Origin: Zoogloeaceae bacterium
Lineage (GTDB): Bacteria > Pseudomonadota > Gammaproteobacteria > Burkholderiales > Rhodocyclaceae
Direction of reading: 5' to 3'
DNA length: 64,000 nt
NCBI GenBank assembly: GCA_024235595.1
Contig: JACKMC010000002.1
Span: 310,001-374,000, forward strand
Both the position numbers and the translations under genes were made by a program. Below, piece by piece: positions 53,861 through 63,011 of the stretch (the first letter of the stretch is position 1; each line of letters opens with the position of its first letter). The notes beneath the pieces are model-generated. The model saw only the letters and a program-made list of their open reading frames with translations, was not told the DNA's origin and searched no databases.

Positions 53861-54279
53861 GCCGTCTCTTGCTCCCCACCACGGCTGTGCTCGCCAACTC
53901 CCAGGCGGTGGCCCGACGCAATTGCGCGGCCCGCCCCCGGGCCGTGTCGGCTACGCCCTGATCGGTGCCCCACAGCACAGCCGCGAGCCTTGTTTCACGT
54001 TGCTCGCGGGGGGGCTTCCGGGCGATTTCGCTACTGCCGTGCGGCAAGCGCGTCGTTCTAGCCTTAAAGGAGAATGTGTCATTTTTCTATGAATTGTGGA
54101 TTGCAGGCCGTATAGTCGGGCCCAAGCGCCGACTTGTGCCAGCTCAAATGCGCGTCCAAACGGCTGAGCCTGGGGCGACGGCGTGCGATACCGCCCCCCG
54201 CTGCCAGGGTCTGCAGGCGGCTGCGCTCTGGCGGGGCGAGTGCATCGGTGACCAGCACTTCATTACAGGGAGATGTCGA
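53861..54279. other. Intergenic stretch without a recognised gene
   Basis: About 420 bases between the DMT exporter and the exported hydrolase. A local AT-rich patch near 54060-54115 (with TATAGT) may hold the hydrolase promoter, but no well-spaced -35 was found. No gene-like sequence is seen on either strand. Confidence 0.5.
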
Positions 54280-55242
54280 ATGAATTCGAAGAAGCTTCTT
54301 TGCTGCCTCACGGGTCTGTGCCTCGGGCTGTTCTCGCTGCTTGCGCAGGCCCGAAGCGAAGACTGTCGCAAGAGCCTCAGGCCCGAGACAGCCTTCGTTG
54401 AGATTCCCTCCATCGACCTCGGCGCGCAGCCACCCGCACCCCTGGTCGTGAAGGGGAAACTGAGCCTGCCGCTGCGCTTCGACCGTCGCAAGCGCTGTTT
54501 CGTGGTGGGGACTGCGTTGCCGGCGGTGGTCATCCTGCACGGCTCGGCGGGCGTTGATTCGCGAGGTGATTTCTATGCGCGTGGCTTGAACGCGGCCGGC
54601 GTGGCAACACTCGAAATCGACATGTGGGAGGCGCGCGGCGTGACCGGGCCGCAGAATCGGCCCCGCGCACCCATCCTGACCTTTGCCGACGCCTTCGCCG
54701 CGCTCGGCTATCTCAGTGCCCATCCAAACGTCGCGCCGGGCCGCATTGGCGTGCTCGGTTTTTCGTGGGGGGGCGTGGTGAGTCTCGCCGCGGCAGAGAC
54801 CCTCTACGCCACCAATTTCGGCAAGGGGCTCCACTTCGCCGCCCACGTTGCCAACTACCCGGTGTGCTACGGGGCCAACGCGGTGATTCCCGGCCTGCCT
54901 CCCCCTGCCGAGTTCGGCTCGCAACTGCTGCATCTGACCGGCGCGCCGGTGCTCATCCAGATCGGCAGCGAGGACGACTATGACAACGGCGCCGGCCATT
55001 GCCGCACCCTCGCGGATGGCCTCAATGGCAGCAACAACAACGTCGTGCAAGTCACCGAATATCCCGGTGCCTACCATGCCTGGGACCGGCTCATGATTCC
55101 GGTCACGGCGCAGGACCCGTTCGGCAACGAAGGCAGCTATTTCCGCAGCGGCGTGATCCCGACCGTCAGGATAGCGCCAGATGTGGACCAGGCCTATGCA
55201 TCGAGGCGCCGCGTGGTGGAGTTTTTCCGTCGCAAGCTTTAG
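54280..55242 (+). CDS. Exported dienelactone hydrolase-like protein
   Basis: This 320-residue protein has a signal peptide (about residues 1-23, ending AQA). The alpha/beta hydrolase domain shows VVILHGSAGVDSRGDFYA, the nucleophile serine in GVLGFSWGGVVSLA, the acid in QIGSEDDYDNG and the histidine in YPGAYHAWD. It is thus a periplasmic serine version of the dienelactone hydrolase fold, unlike the cytosolic cysteine version at 35.2 kb. The frame is open far upstream, but this ATG follows AGGGAG and gives the signal peptide. It is convergent with the restriction-modification gene. Substrate unknown. Confidence 0.85.
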   Translation: MNSKKLLCCLTGLCLGLFSLLAQARSEDCRKSLRPETAFVEIPSIDLGAQPPAPLVVKGKLSLPLRFDRRKRCFVVGTALPAVVILHGSAGVDSRGDFYARGLNAAGVATLEIDMWEARGVTGPQNRPRAPILTFADAFAALGYLSAHPNVAPGRIGVLGFSWGGVVSLAAAETLYATNFGKGLHFAAHVANYPVCYGANAVIPGLPPPAEFGSQLLHLTGAPVLIQIGSEDDYDNGAGHCRTLADGLNGSNNNVVQVTEYPGAYHAWDRLMIPVTAQDPFGNEGSYFRSGVIPTVRIAPDVDQAYASRRRVVEFFRRKL

Positions 55243-55267
55243 GGCAGCCGGCGCGGCTGCGGCTCGT

Positions 55268-58200
55268 TCACAGGCGCCAGTCGGCGCCCTCGCGGCTCAC
55301 CATGCCGAGCGCCTCGAGCGCGTCGAGCACCGCCAGCACCGGCGCCGCGGGCCGGCGCTTGAAGCGCGCGGCGATGGCCTCGTGGGATAGCGGGCCGGCA
55401 GCCAGCGCGGCGCGTACCGCCGCCACCTGTTCGCGCATGCTCTTCGGCCAGGCCTGCTTGCCGGCCGGCGCCTCGGCGACTGCGGCAGTGCCGGCCGTGC
55501 CGGCGATGGCGAGATCGTCCTGGCCGCCGGCATCCGGCGCGGCGCCCTGCGCGCCGGGGTTCTGGTAGTCGGGACGCAGCCAGCGTATCTGGCCGCGCGC
55601 CTCCTCGGCGGCACGCTCGGCATTGAGCGCCACCAGCCGGGTCAGCAGTTCTTCTTCGGCGGCGGCCTGTTCGGCGGGTTTTTCGGGCAGCGGGCTGGTG
55701 GCGCCGGGGCGGCCGACCAGTGCCGGAGCGAGGTCGGCCCAGCCGTAGGCTTCGAACACCGCGGTGTCGAGCGCGTCGTGCAGCTCGCGCAGCACCGACA
55801 CCAGGCCCTGCTCGTGAATGATCTTGTCCTTGGCGCTCAAGGCCTCGCCGGCGCGCAGTTTTTCGAGCACGTTGTACATGCCGGTCAGCGTCAGCCCCGC
55901 ATGCGCCGCCTGCTGGCGCTTGCGGTGCGCGTCGAGCTGCTCGGCGAGCTCGCCGATGCGGGTTTGCTGCGCGGCGGTGGCGTCGGGGAAGGGGAAGGTT
56001 TCGAAGCAGCGCGTCTTGTTGTAGCGCGGGTCGTTGCCGACGCCGAGTCGGCCGCCAGCGGCGAGTGCCCAGGCGATGTGGAGGCGGCTGGAGAGGACTC
56101 CAAGAGCATGGCCGTCGTCCATCGCCGCGCACACCAGCATGTTATCCGGGAGGATCGCGGCGTCGAGAAACTGGAACGTTCGATGCTTAGTCGTTTCGAT
56201 GGTCGCGATAAATCGTTCTAGTCCATTCGACATTGCGCGCCAGTCCCGACGCGCTTCGCCAAAGATCCACCAGTTGTCGCGATAGGTCGTCCGATTGTTT
56301 TGGTCGCGCTCGGGTTTTACGCGCTCGACGACCCATTGAAACACCGTTGGAAATCGCTGTCGCACCGCTTGCGCGTCTAAGCCAAACAGGTCAACAACCA
56401 TCACGCCACGCGGCCGGTCGGCGAGGTCCCGGCCGTTACGATAGTCGCGGATGTGGTTCTCCAGCCCGACGATCGAACCGAGACCAAGCCGCTGGGCCTC
56501 TTCGGGCGTGACGATAAAGCCCGCGCCATGAAGTTTGACGCCGGGCGAACTGATTCCTCCATTGGCGGCCAATGGTTTGGCGCCCGCGATATCCGCGCCG
56601 ATCTTCAAGTCGGCGAACAGCTTTCCGTCGCGCTCGTCGAGAGATACTTCCACTTCGTCTTCACCTGTCTCTTGCTCCTGCCGTACTTGGAGCAAGCGAC
56701 CGTCGGCCCCATCCGCCGTCCCCACCGTCATCGCGATCCGCACTGCCGCGCCGTCGGCGGCGTCGACCCAGGGGTGGTCGGGGATGGCGAAGGCGAGCGT
56801 CAGCGGGTTCTTGGCGTCGAGCTGCGCCTGCACCACGCGGCGGTTGAAGGTCTGTTTGATACTGTTTGTGGTGATGAAACCGAAGCGCCGGACGCGCCCG
56901 GCACGCACGGCCTCGGCGGCATTGTGCCACCAGTGCATGACGAAATCCGCTGACTCGGGCACTTCGGGCCAGGCGCCGCGCACGGCTTCGACGTAGCCGT
57001 CGCCGAGCGCTCGGCGCATGGTGGCGGCACCGATGAAGGGTGGATTGCCGACGATGTAGTCGGCCTGCGGCCAGGCGGCCTTTGCCGGCTCGACATAGCG
57101 GTATTGCTCGATCTGCGCGGATTCGTCGGGAACCGGCTCGCCGGTAACGGGGCTGGGCTTGGTCGTCACGCCGTCCCAGCGGGTGAGCGGGCGGCCGGCG
57201 GCATCACGCACGAGTTCGCGGCGGGTGTAGGTGATGAGGGCGTCGCGGTTCTCGATGTTGCGGAAGTCATGCAGCACGGGCTGCGGCGGCTGGACGCTGC
57301 CGTGGGTGCGGAAGTGCCATTGCAGGTAGCCGATCCACAGCACCATTTCGGCGATGCGGGCGGCGCGGGGGTTGATCTCGAGGCCGAGAAACTGGTGCGG
57401 GTCGACGGTGACGCCTTCGAGCTGCAGCAGGCCTTGCGACTGGCCCAGGTCGTGAAGGAGGTTGAGCACTTCGCCTTCGAGGCGCTTCATGTGCTCGAGC
57501 GTCACATACAGGAAGTTGCCGCTGCCGCAGGCCGGGTCGAGTACCCGCACGGTGCACAGGTGGCGGTGGAAGGCCTGTACCTCGGCCACCGCCTCCTTGT
57601 GTTTGCCGGCCTGCTCCCAGGCGAGCGCGGCGGCCTGCACTTCGCGCCATTCGGCGCGCAGCGGTTCGATCACGGTCGGCAGCACGAGGCGCTCGACATA
57701 GGCGCGCGGGGTGTAGTGGGCGCCGAGCTTGTGGCGCTCGCGGGCATCGAGGGCGCGCTCCAGCAGGGTGCCGAAGATGGCCGGCTCGACGTAGCGCCAG
57801 TCGGCGCTGGAGGCTTCGATGAGCAGGCCGATCTGGTCGCGGTCGAGGGCGATGGCGGCGCATTCGGTGAACAGGCCGCCGTTGAAGCGCAGCACTTCGC
57901 TGCGCAGGATGGGCGAGAAGCCACCGGTATTCATGGTCTGCCACAGGTTCTCGACCATCGGCGCGAAGCTGCGCGGGTTGTCGGCGAGGCTTTGCAGCAG
58001 CTCGGTGAAGGCCCGCGCCGGCAGCAGGCCGACGTCCTCGGCAAACATGGTGAACAGTGCCCGCATCAGGAAGCCGGCGACATGCTGCGGTGCCTGGCCG
58101 GCGGCTTCGAGCGACTTGGCGAGCCGCGCCAGCCGGTCGGCGATTTCGCGGGTGACGCGCGCCGAGCGGCGGGCGGGGTCAAGGCTGAGCGGTTCGAGCC

Positions 58201-58789
58201 ACACCGCGCGCAGGCGCTCGCGGATCTCGTCGCGGCGCAGATCGGCGAGGCGGATGCGGTGGCTGCGCGGGTCGGGGTAGGGCGTGTAGGTGGCGCCCGA
58301 GCGGCTGAACTCGGCATAGAGCTCGATGTTGCGGCCGACGTCGGTGACCACGATGAAGGGCGGCCGGCCCTCGGCAGCGGGCAGGGCGCGGGCGTACTGG
58401 TCGGCCTGGTTGTGGGCGCGCAGCATGGCCTTGTCCCAGCCGGAGGTATCGAGGGTCCTGCCGGTCTGCTTGGCTTCGCAGACGAAGGCACCGCGGCGGT
58501 AGAGGTCGATGTAGCCGCTGCTGACGCTGCCATCGGGCTGGCGGATGTCCACCCGGCGCTCGAACACGTAGCCGTTGTCGCGGGTGTCGCTGCCGGCCGG
58601 CTCGGGCGTGGGCAGATCGAGCAGGGCGGTGAGTTCGGTAAGGAAGAGCTGGTAGTTGGCGCGCTCGCTGCCCCCGGCGCCCTCCCAGCGGGCAATGAAG
58701 GCGTCGAGCGCGGAGGGCGTGGGGCGCGAAGCAGGGGCGGGGCAGGCGGCAGCGGAGGTCACGCGCGGGTCTCGGGTTTCGGTGGGCAA
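55268..58789 (-). CDS. Type IIG restriction-modification enzyme (MmeI-like nuclease-methyltransferase)
   Basis: One 1173-residue chain combines cutting and methylation. The N-terminal part has a PD-(D/E)xK nuclease site: Asp95 (SGYIDLYRRG) and Glu105-Ala-Lys107 (CEAKQ). A helical linker follows, then an N6-adenine methyltransferase with the SAM motif LDPACGSGNFLYV (418-424 core) and the catalytic NPPF (582-585). The target-recognition region is about 690-890 and its DNA is visibly less GC-rich than the flanks. The C-terminal 55 residues look like a winged helix. No separate specificity or nuclease gene is adjacent, so the enzyme should be self-contained. DISARM drmMI resembles it, but no drm genes are present. 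Confidence 0.88.
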   Translation of the reverse strand: MPTETRDPRVTSAAACPAPASRPTPSALDAFIARWEGAGGSERANYQLFLTELTALLDLPTPEPAGSDTRDNGYVFERRVDIRQPDGSVSSGYIDLYRRGAFVCEAKQTGRTLDTSGWDKAMLRAHNQADQYARALPAAEGRPPFIVVTDVGRNIELYAEFSRSGATYTPYPDPRSHRIRLADLRRDEIRERLRAVWLEPLSLDPARRSARVTREIADRLARLAKSLEAAGQAPQHVAGFLMRALFTMFAEDVGLLPARAFTELLQSLADNPRSFAPMVENLWQTMNTGGFSPILRSEVLRFNGGLFTECAAIALDRDQIGLLIEASSADWRYVEPAIFGTLLERALDARERHKLGAHYTPRAYVERLVLPTVIEPLRAEWREVQAAALAWEQAGKHKEAVAEVQAFHRHLCTVRVLDPACGSGNFLYVTLEHMKRLEGEVLNLLHDLGQSQGLLQLEGVTVDPHQFLGLEINPRAARIAEMVLWIGYLQWHFRTHGSVQPPQPVLHDFRNIENRDALITYTRRELVRDAAGRPLTRWDGVTTKPSPVTGEPVPDESAQIEQYRYVEPAKAAWPQADYIVGNPPFIGAATMRRALGDGYVEAVRGAWPEVPESADFVMHWWHNAAEAVRAGRVRRFGFITTNSIKQTFNRRVVQAQLDAKNPLTLAFAIPDHPWVDAADGAAVRIAMTVGTADGADGRLLQVRQEQETGEDEVEVSLDERDGKLFADLKIGADIAGAKPLAANGGISSPGVKLHGAGFIVTPEEAQRLGLGSIVGLENHIRDYRNGRDLADRPRGVMVVDLFGLDAQAVRQRFPTVFQWVVERVKPERDQNNRTTYRDNWWIFGEARRDWRAMSNGLERFIATIETTKHRTFQFLDAAILPDNMLVCAAMDDGHALGVLSSRLHIAWALAAGGRLGVGNDPRYNKTRCFETFPFPDATAAQQTRIGELAEQLDAHRKRQQAAHAGLTLTGMYNVLEKLRAGEALSAKDKIIHEQGLVSVLRELHDALDTAVFEAYGWADLAPALVGRPGATSPLPEKPAEQAAAEEELLTRLVALNAERAAEEARGQIRWLRPDYQNPGAQGAAPDAGGQDDLAIAGTAGTAAVAEAPAGKQAWPKSMREQVAAVRAALAAGPLSHEAIAARFKRRPAAPVLAVLDALEALGMVSREGADWRL

Positions 58790-58956
58790 GCGCTGATTCT
58801 ACCGCTGCGATGCCGGATGGGTGCGGCTTGGCGCCGCGCAGCAGCGGTAGGGAAGCCGGGTGGCAGGGGAAGTGGCCGCAACGATAGCCAGATGACGGAG
58901 TCGAAGAGCTATCTGCATGTCACGCCGGGCTGCGACGCCCGGACGGCGCCGATGCC

Positions 58957-59643
58957 ATGGACGATGACGCGAGAAGGGAATTCCTCGACAGGGTGGCGCG
59001 CTACCAGCAGCGCGACGACCCCACCGGCTGGTGCGACAAGGTCTACAGCGACGCCGGCGGCGACCCCCGCGGCGTGTTCTGGGCCGATCTCGCGCCCAAT
59101 CCGTATTTGCTGGCCTGGCTCGGCGAGCAAGCCGTGTCGGGCGAAGGCAAGCGTGCGGCCGCGGTGGGCTGCGGCGTGGGCGACGACGCCGAGGCGCTGG
59201 CCGCGCATGCTTACCGCGTGACGGCCTTCGACATCGCGCCGGCGGCGATCGAACTGTGCCGCGGCCGCTATCCCGACAGCCGTGTCGACTATCGGGTAGC
59301 CGACCTCTTCGACCCGCCGCATGACTGGGTTCGGGGCTTCGACCTGGTGTATGAGTGCAATACCATCCAGATCCTGCCGGGCGTGTATCGGCTTCGCGCC
59401 CTGGCTGCGATCGCCGGCATGGTTGCGCCCGGCGGCGTGGCGCTGGTGTCGTGCCGCAGCCGGCTGGCGGGAGAAAAGGAGGGCGAGTTTCCCTTGCCGC
59501 TGGACCGTGCGGAAATCGACGGCTTCGTGCGGGCCGGACTCAGGCAAGCGGCTTTCGTCGCCTACGATGACGACCAGGACCCGCCGGTGCCGCACTTTTT
59601 CGCTGCCTACCGCCGGGCGCCAGCGGGTCAGGACCAGGGCTAG
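58957..59643 (+). CDS. Class I SAM-dependent methyltransferase
   Basis: This 228-residue protein has motif I AAAVGCGVGDDAEALA, the acidic strand TAFDIAPAAIELC, and motif IV-like DLVYECNTIQIL, with a post-motif (GMVAPGGVALVSCR). The N-terminal FLDRVARYQQRDDPTGWCDKVYS resembles thiopurine/thiol methyltransferase-like proteins. Its substrate cannot be read from the sequence. The gene is divergent from the Type IIG gene by 167 bases and convergent with the LysR regulator. Confidence 0.85.
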   Translation: MDDDARREFLDRVARYQQRDDPTGWCDKVYSDAGGDPRGVFWADLAPNPYLLAWLGEQAVSGEGKRAAAVGCGVGDDAEALAAHAYRVTAFDIAPAAIELCRGRYPDSRVDYRVADLFDPPHDWVRGFDLVYECNTIQILPGVYRLRALAAIAGMVAPGGVALVSCRSRLAGEKEGEFPLPLDRAEIDGFVRAGLRQAAFVAYDDDQDPPVPHFFAAYRRAPAGQDQG

Positions 59644-59688
59644 ACCGCCTGGGTTGCCGACGCCGGTGTACTGCTACAGGGCGGGCCT

Positions 59689-60594
59689 TCAGACCGCCTG
59701 CTGCTGGGCCTCCGGCGCCAGCGCCCACACGTCAGACAGTTCCGCCACCAGTGCGCGCACCAGCGGGTCATTGGCACGCTTGCGCAGATAGGCGAAACGC
59801 AGGCTGACCGTGGGCAGCGCCAGCGGCAGGGCGTAGATCTGGGCCTGCGGGCCGGCCGACTCGACGTCCGAGCGGCGCATGATGCCAAGCCCCACGCCGG
59901 CGCCCACCATCGCGCGCAATGCATCCTCCTGGTTGGCCAGCAAGGTCTTCGATGGTTCGCAGCAGTGGGCTTCGAAGAGGCTGCGCATGACCCGGAAATG
60001 GGCGCAGTCGGGCGAGGTATAGACCCAGGGAAGGCCGGCCAGCGCGGGGATGTCGCAGGAGGTGATGCGCTCGCGCAGGCTTTCGGGCGCCGCCACCACC
60101 AGTTCCTCCTCGCACAGCACCCGAGATTCCAGCAGCGGGTCGTCGCATTCGCCGCTGATGAAGGCCGCGTCGAGCTTGCCGACCCGCAGCGCGGGAAGGT
60201 TTGTGCCGCTGGCACCGGCCAGGAACTCGATCTCGAGGCGCGGGTGGTGGGCACGCAAACCGGCCTGTAGCTCGATCAGGCGCAAGAAGGCCGCATCGCT
60301 GTTGAGGCCGATGCGCACGCTGCCCATCAGTTCGCCCTGCATCTGCCTGGCATGGAGCACGAAATCGCCGGCCGCGGCGAGCGCGTGGCGCGCGCGCTCG
60401 AGCAATTGCTCGCCCGCGGGGGTGAGCTGCATGCCCTTGGGGGTGCGCTCGAAGAGGGTCAGGCGCAGTTCTTCCTCGAGCGCCTTGATGTGCGCGCTGA
60501 TCGCCGGCTGGCTGGTGAACAGCCGCTCGGCGGCGCGTGTGAGGTGCTGCTCCTCGGCCACGGTGACGAAGGTCTTGAGGTGATAGAGCTCCAT
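59689..60594 (-). CDS. LysR-family transcriptional regulator
   Basis: This 301-residue regulator has an N-terminal winged helix-turn-helix (FVTVAEEQHLTRAAERLFTSQPAISAHIKALEEELRLTLFER pattern, residues 8-50) and a C-terminal effector domain starting near residue 90 (GSVRIGLNSDAAFLRLIEL). It is divergent from a DUF1127 gene, and a T-N11-A dyad lies between them, so it probably controls itself and that gene. The effector is unknown. The ATG chosen is standard for the family; upstream open frame is ignored. Confidence 0.92.
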   Translation of the reverse strand: MELYHLKTFVTVAEEQHLTRAAERLFTSQPAISAHIKALEEELRLTLFERTPKGMQLTPAGEQLLERARHALAAAGDFVLHARQMQGELMGSVRIGLNSDAAFLRLIELQAGLRAHHPRLEIEFLAGASGTNLPALRVGKLDAAFISGECDDPLLESRVLCEEELVVAAPESLRERITSCDIPALAGLPWVYTSPDCAHFRVMRSLFEAHCCEPSKTLLANQEDALRAMVGAGVGLGIMRRSDVESAGPQAQIYALPLALPTVSLRFAYLRKRANDPLVRALVAELSDVWALAPEAQQQAV

Positions 60595-60656
60595 GACGGG
60601 TTCTCCGGCTGACCACGATTCAGTCGCAGTAAAGCGCAATCGGGGCGTCGGCGCCA

Positions 60657-60669
60657 TCACATTTCGTGA
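60657..60669. promoter_or_regulatory. Candidate LysR operator between lysR-type gene and DUF1127 gene
   Basis: TCAC-ATTTC-GTGA is a perfect interrupted dyad and fits the T-N11-A rule of LysR-family binding sites. It lies 63 bases upstream of the regulator start and 87 bases upstream of the DUF1127 start, in the only intergenic space between the two. Confidence 0.45.
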
Positions 60670-60755
60670 ACACCGCGATCCCGAAAAACGATTGGATCGG
60701 CTGGCGCGCAAGGACCACGCTTGAGCCATCAGCAACACACCCGAAGGAGACAGAG

Positions 60756-60992
60756 ATGAGCCAGTTGATCCACAGACTGCGTTTGCCCGCCGACCGCAAC
60801 GCCGAGCCGCGTCGCCTGCTTGTAGCCCTTGCCCATGTGGGCGCCGGCCTCGCCGCCAGCTGGCGCACATGGCAGCGGCGAGCGCGCCAGCGCCGCGAAC
60901 TGCGCGATATCGCTGACGAGGTGCTTCGTGACGTCGGCATCAGCCGTGCGCAGGCGAACTACATCGCCAGCAAACCGTTCTGGCGCGAGTGA
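60756..60992 (+). CDS. DUF1127 small protein
   Basis: This 78-residue basic protein ends in the DUF1127 (YjiS-like) motif RRELRDIADEVLRDVGISRAQA. Small DUF1127 proteins have been tied to RNA metabolism and to phosphate or carbon adaptation in alphaproteobacteria; a role here is open. A strong AAGGAGA precedes the ATG by about nine bases. It is divergent from the LysR gene. Confidence 0.85.
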   Translation: MSQLIHRLRLPADRNAEPRRLLVALAHVGAGLAASWRTWQRRARQRRELRDIADEVLRDVGISRAQANYIASKPFWRE

Positions 60993-61066
60993 CCGGCCTG
61001 GTCGCGGCGGCGCCTGCGGGAGATTGACGGGGTGCCCGCTGGCCACCGGCGCCGCCTGGCGAACCG

Positions 61067-61870
61067 CTAGATTCCCGTGAGCATCCATAGCCCCGAGGCG
61101 ATGAGCGCGGCGCTCGAGGCAAGCGTGACCAGGCGGGCCGCCGGAAACACCTTCTCGACGAATACGAAGGCGGCAATCAGCGCGACCCAGGCGAGATTCA
61201 TGACGCCGGCCACGAACAGCAGCAGCATCAGCGCCCAGCAGCAACCCACGCACCACGCGCCGTGCTCGAGCCCCATCCTGAAGGCGCCGCCGGGGCCGGG
61301 GCGCCAGCGGGTCATGAGAAACTGGAGCGGATTGCGGCACTTGCCCAGACAGGCCTCCTTGAACGGGGTGAGCTGGTATACCCCGGCGCCGATCAGCGCC
61401 AGCGCGCCGAGCCCGGCGCTTGCGCTCGCCATCGCCGGGGTCAGCAGCGCGGCGGATTCGAGCGCCGCCTGCAGCAGCGTGGCCACCGCGCTGAACAGGG
61501 TCCACATCGCCACATAGCCGGCGGCGAAGGTCCATACGCCCGGCAGGACCTTGCCGATGGCGCCGTTGCTGCGCACCAGGCTGCCGTACAGGATGATCGT
61601 CGGCGCGGCGCTGGGCAGCATCATGCCGGCCATCATCACGGTCCACATCACGAAGGTGAGAAACAGCGCGCCAGCGTCCACGGCGCGCCCCATGGCGGGC
61701 ATCGCCGCCATCGCCATCGAGGCGTGATCCATTGCCGCGGCGCTGTGCCAGAGATAAAGCCATGACAGCAGGACCACCGCGCCCAGGCCGCCGAGCGCCA
61801 CGGCGCGGTCATGGCGCAGGATCCTGTCGATGCCGCTGGCGTGCCCGGAAGCGCCGCTCAGGCCGTCCAT
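61067..61870 (-). CDS. DUF2182 predicted metal-binding membrane protein
   Basis: This 267-residue protein has about seven hydrophobic segments. Family marks are FVMWTVMMAGMMLPSAAPTI, YQLTPFKEACLGKCRNP and GLEHGAWCVGCCWALM, the last two carrying conserved cysteines. A His/Met-rich stretch (MDHASMAMAAMPAMG) near residue 50 would suit copper. The start overlaps the DUF1326 stop by 13 bases, and the two families travel together widely. No function is established. Confidence 0.88.
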   Translation of the reverse strand: MDGLSGASGHASGIDRILRHDRAVALGGLGAVVLLSWLYLWHSAAAMDHASMAMAAMPAMGRAVDAGALFLTFVMWTVMMAGMMLPSAAPTIILYGSLVRSNGAIGKVLPGVWTFAAGYVAMWTLFSAVATLLQAALESAALLTPAMASASAGLGALALIGAGVYQLTPFKEACLGKCRNPLQFLMTRWRPGPGGAFRMGLEHGAWCVGCCWALMLLLFVAGVMNLAWVALIAAFVFVEKVFPAARLVTLASSAALIASGLWMLTGI

Positions 61871-62472
61871 GCGAAGGGCGCGAAGTGGCCGTTGCGCGTG
61901 CCGCTGCTATCCGACCAGTCGAGGCCGAAGACCTTGAAGATGCTGCGCGTGGCCTTGGCGAGCGCCAGGCGGCTATTGACCGGGTGGGCGACATTGTCCA
62001 GATAGAGCGGCTCGCCAGGCTGCACCGCGCTGGCAACGCCCGCGCAGGCCTGGTCGACGAGCTCGCCGGCCTTGACCGTGAAGTTCATGCCGTCGGTCTC
62101 GAACGAGATCGGCCGTTTCTCGACCCCCGCCACGCGACCCACCAGCGGCGCCAGGTTCGCCATCGGCCCGCCGGCGGCGCCGGTTGCGATCGCGCTGATC
62201 GCCTCGACCTGCGCGTCGGAAGCGCGCTCGTCGACGATCAGCCCCACGGTGATGTCGCCCTGGTCCATGGCAGCGGGCGAATGCAGCATGACGATGAAGG
62301 ACAGGCCGTCGAGCTTGACGCCGTCCTTGTGTCCGGTGTCGATGCGCATCGCGATGGCCGCCTTGCAGTCGCCTTCGCTAGGCTGCGCGGCAAGATTGGA
62401 TGCAATGCAGGGACACAGGTAGGTGCAGTTGCAGGTCTCCATGTATTGACCTTCGATGTGCCAGCTGGACAT
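61858..62472 (-). CDS. DUF1326 cysteine-rich protein
   Basis: This 204-residue protein starts with the family's cysteine cluster (C14, C16, C20, C22 in METCNCTYLCPC), followed by the DUF1326 body (DGLSFIVMLHSPAAMDQGD, DNVAHPVNSRLALAKA). It has no signal peptide. The cluster suggests metal binding. AGGAGGAAATC before the ATG is a very strong ribosome-binding site. It is the first gene of the pair with DUF2182. The pair is often near copper or redox genes in other bacteria, but no such genes are beside it here. Confidence 0.88.
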   Translation of the reverse strand: MSSWHIEGQYMETCNCTYLCPCIASNLAAQPSEGDCKAAIAMRIDTGHKDGVKLDGLSFIVMLHSPAAMDQGDITVGLIVDERASDAQVEAISAIATGAAGGPMANLAPLVGRVAGVEKRPISFETDGMNFTVKAGELVDQACAGVASAVQPGEPLYLDNVAHPVNSRLALAKATRSIFKVFGLDWSDSSGTRNGHFAPFAWTA

Positions 62473-63011
62473 GATTTCCTCCTTCGCAGGTTGCGGATAT
62501 CTAGCGGCAAACGACAGCCAGGAAGCCAGCCTGCAGGCTTGACCGGCCATGCCGGACCCAGTGCGGGTCCATCGCGGGGGTGCGCTCGATCCCGGTCGTC
62601 CCGGTCCTCTCCGGGCCTGCCTGTGTTCGCGGGGAACGCCTGAAATCGCCGGGTGCACACTACTCAGGCTAGGTTGCGAAAGTGGCGCGGTCAAGGCAGT
62701 GGCCAGGAAGGCGCGGGTACGCCCGCATGCTTCGCTGCGGTCGCAAACCGACCCGCTGGATCTGTTCGGGGTCGCTCATCGAGGGCTTGCGGTCGCGCTG
62801 TTGTTCGCGCGACCTTTCTCGCTTCGAGTGAATCCCGGGCAGCCGGTTCTGGGGCGGCATGACGACTAGCGCAGGCGTGTCGCTCAGCACGCTCGGGGCT
62901 GTGGCCGGCAATCGGCTGCGCGACCCGTCGCCGATGGGATTCCGGATTCCTCGCCTGGATCAGCCATCGTGGCCCCGTGCGCGGCGGGCCCGCTGGCTCG
63001 CCGCGCACTGC
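62473..63011. other. Intergenic stretch without a recognised gene
   Basis: About 540 bases between the DUF1326 gene and the nasA stop, both leftward. Open frames occur on both strands, but none shows a domain, a signal peptide or a clear ribosome-binding site. I found no convincing terminator hairpin with a T run and no sigma-54 core motif. Confidence 0.5.

Noticed and set aside
54073..54114. 13-codon ORF right after AAAGGAGA, a possible leader peptide
   Set aside because: The ribosome-binding site is only one or two bases from the ATG, too close for normal initiation, and the peptide shows no regulatory codon run or paired hairpins.
55268..58789. DISARM or BREX defence island
   Set aside because: The large methyltransferase-nuclease resembles DrmMI/PglX in part, but no drmA, drmB, drmC, brxC, pglZ or similar gene lies on either side.
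57104..59221. 705-residue open frame antisense to the Type IIG gene and running into the methyltransferase
   Set aside because: It crosses two well-supported genes and has no domain; an artefact of GC-rich third positions.
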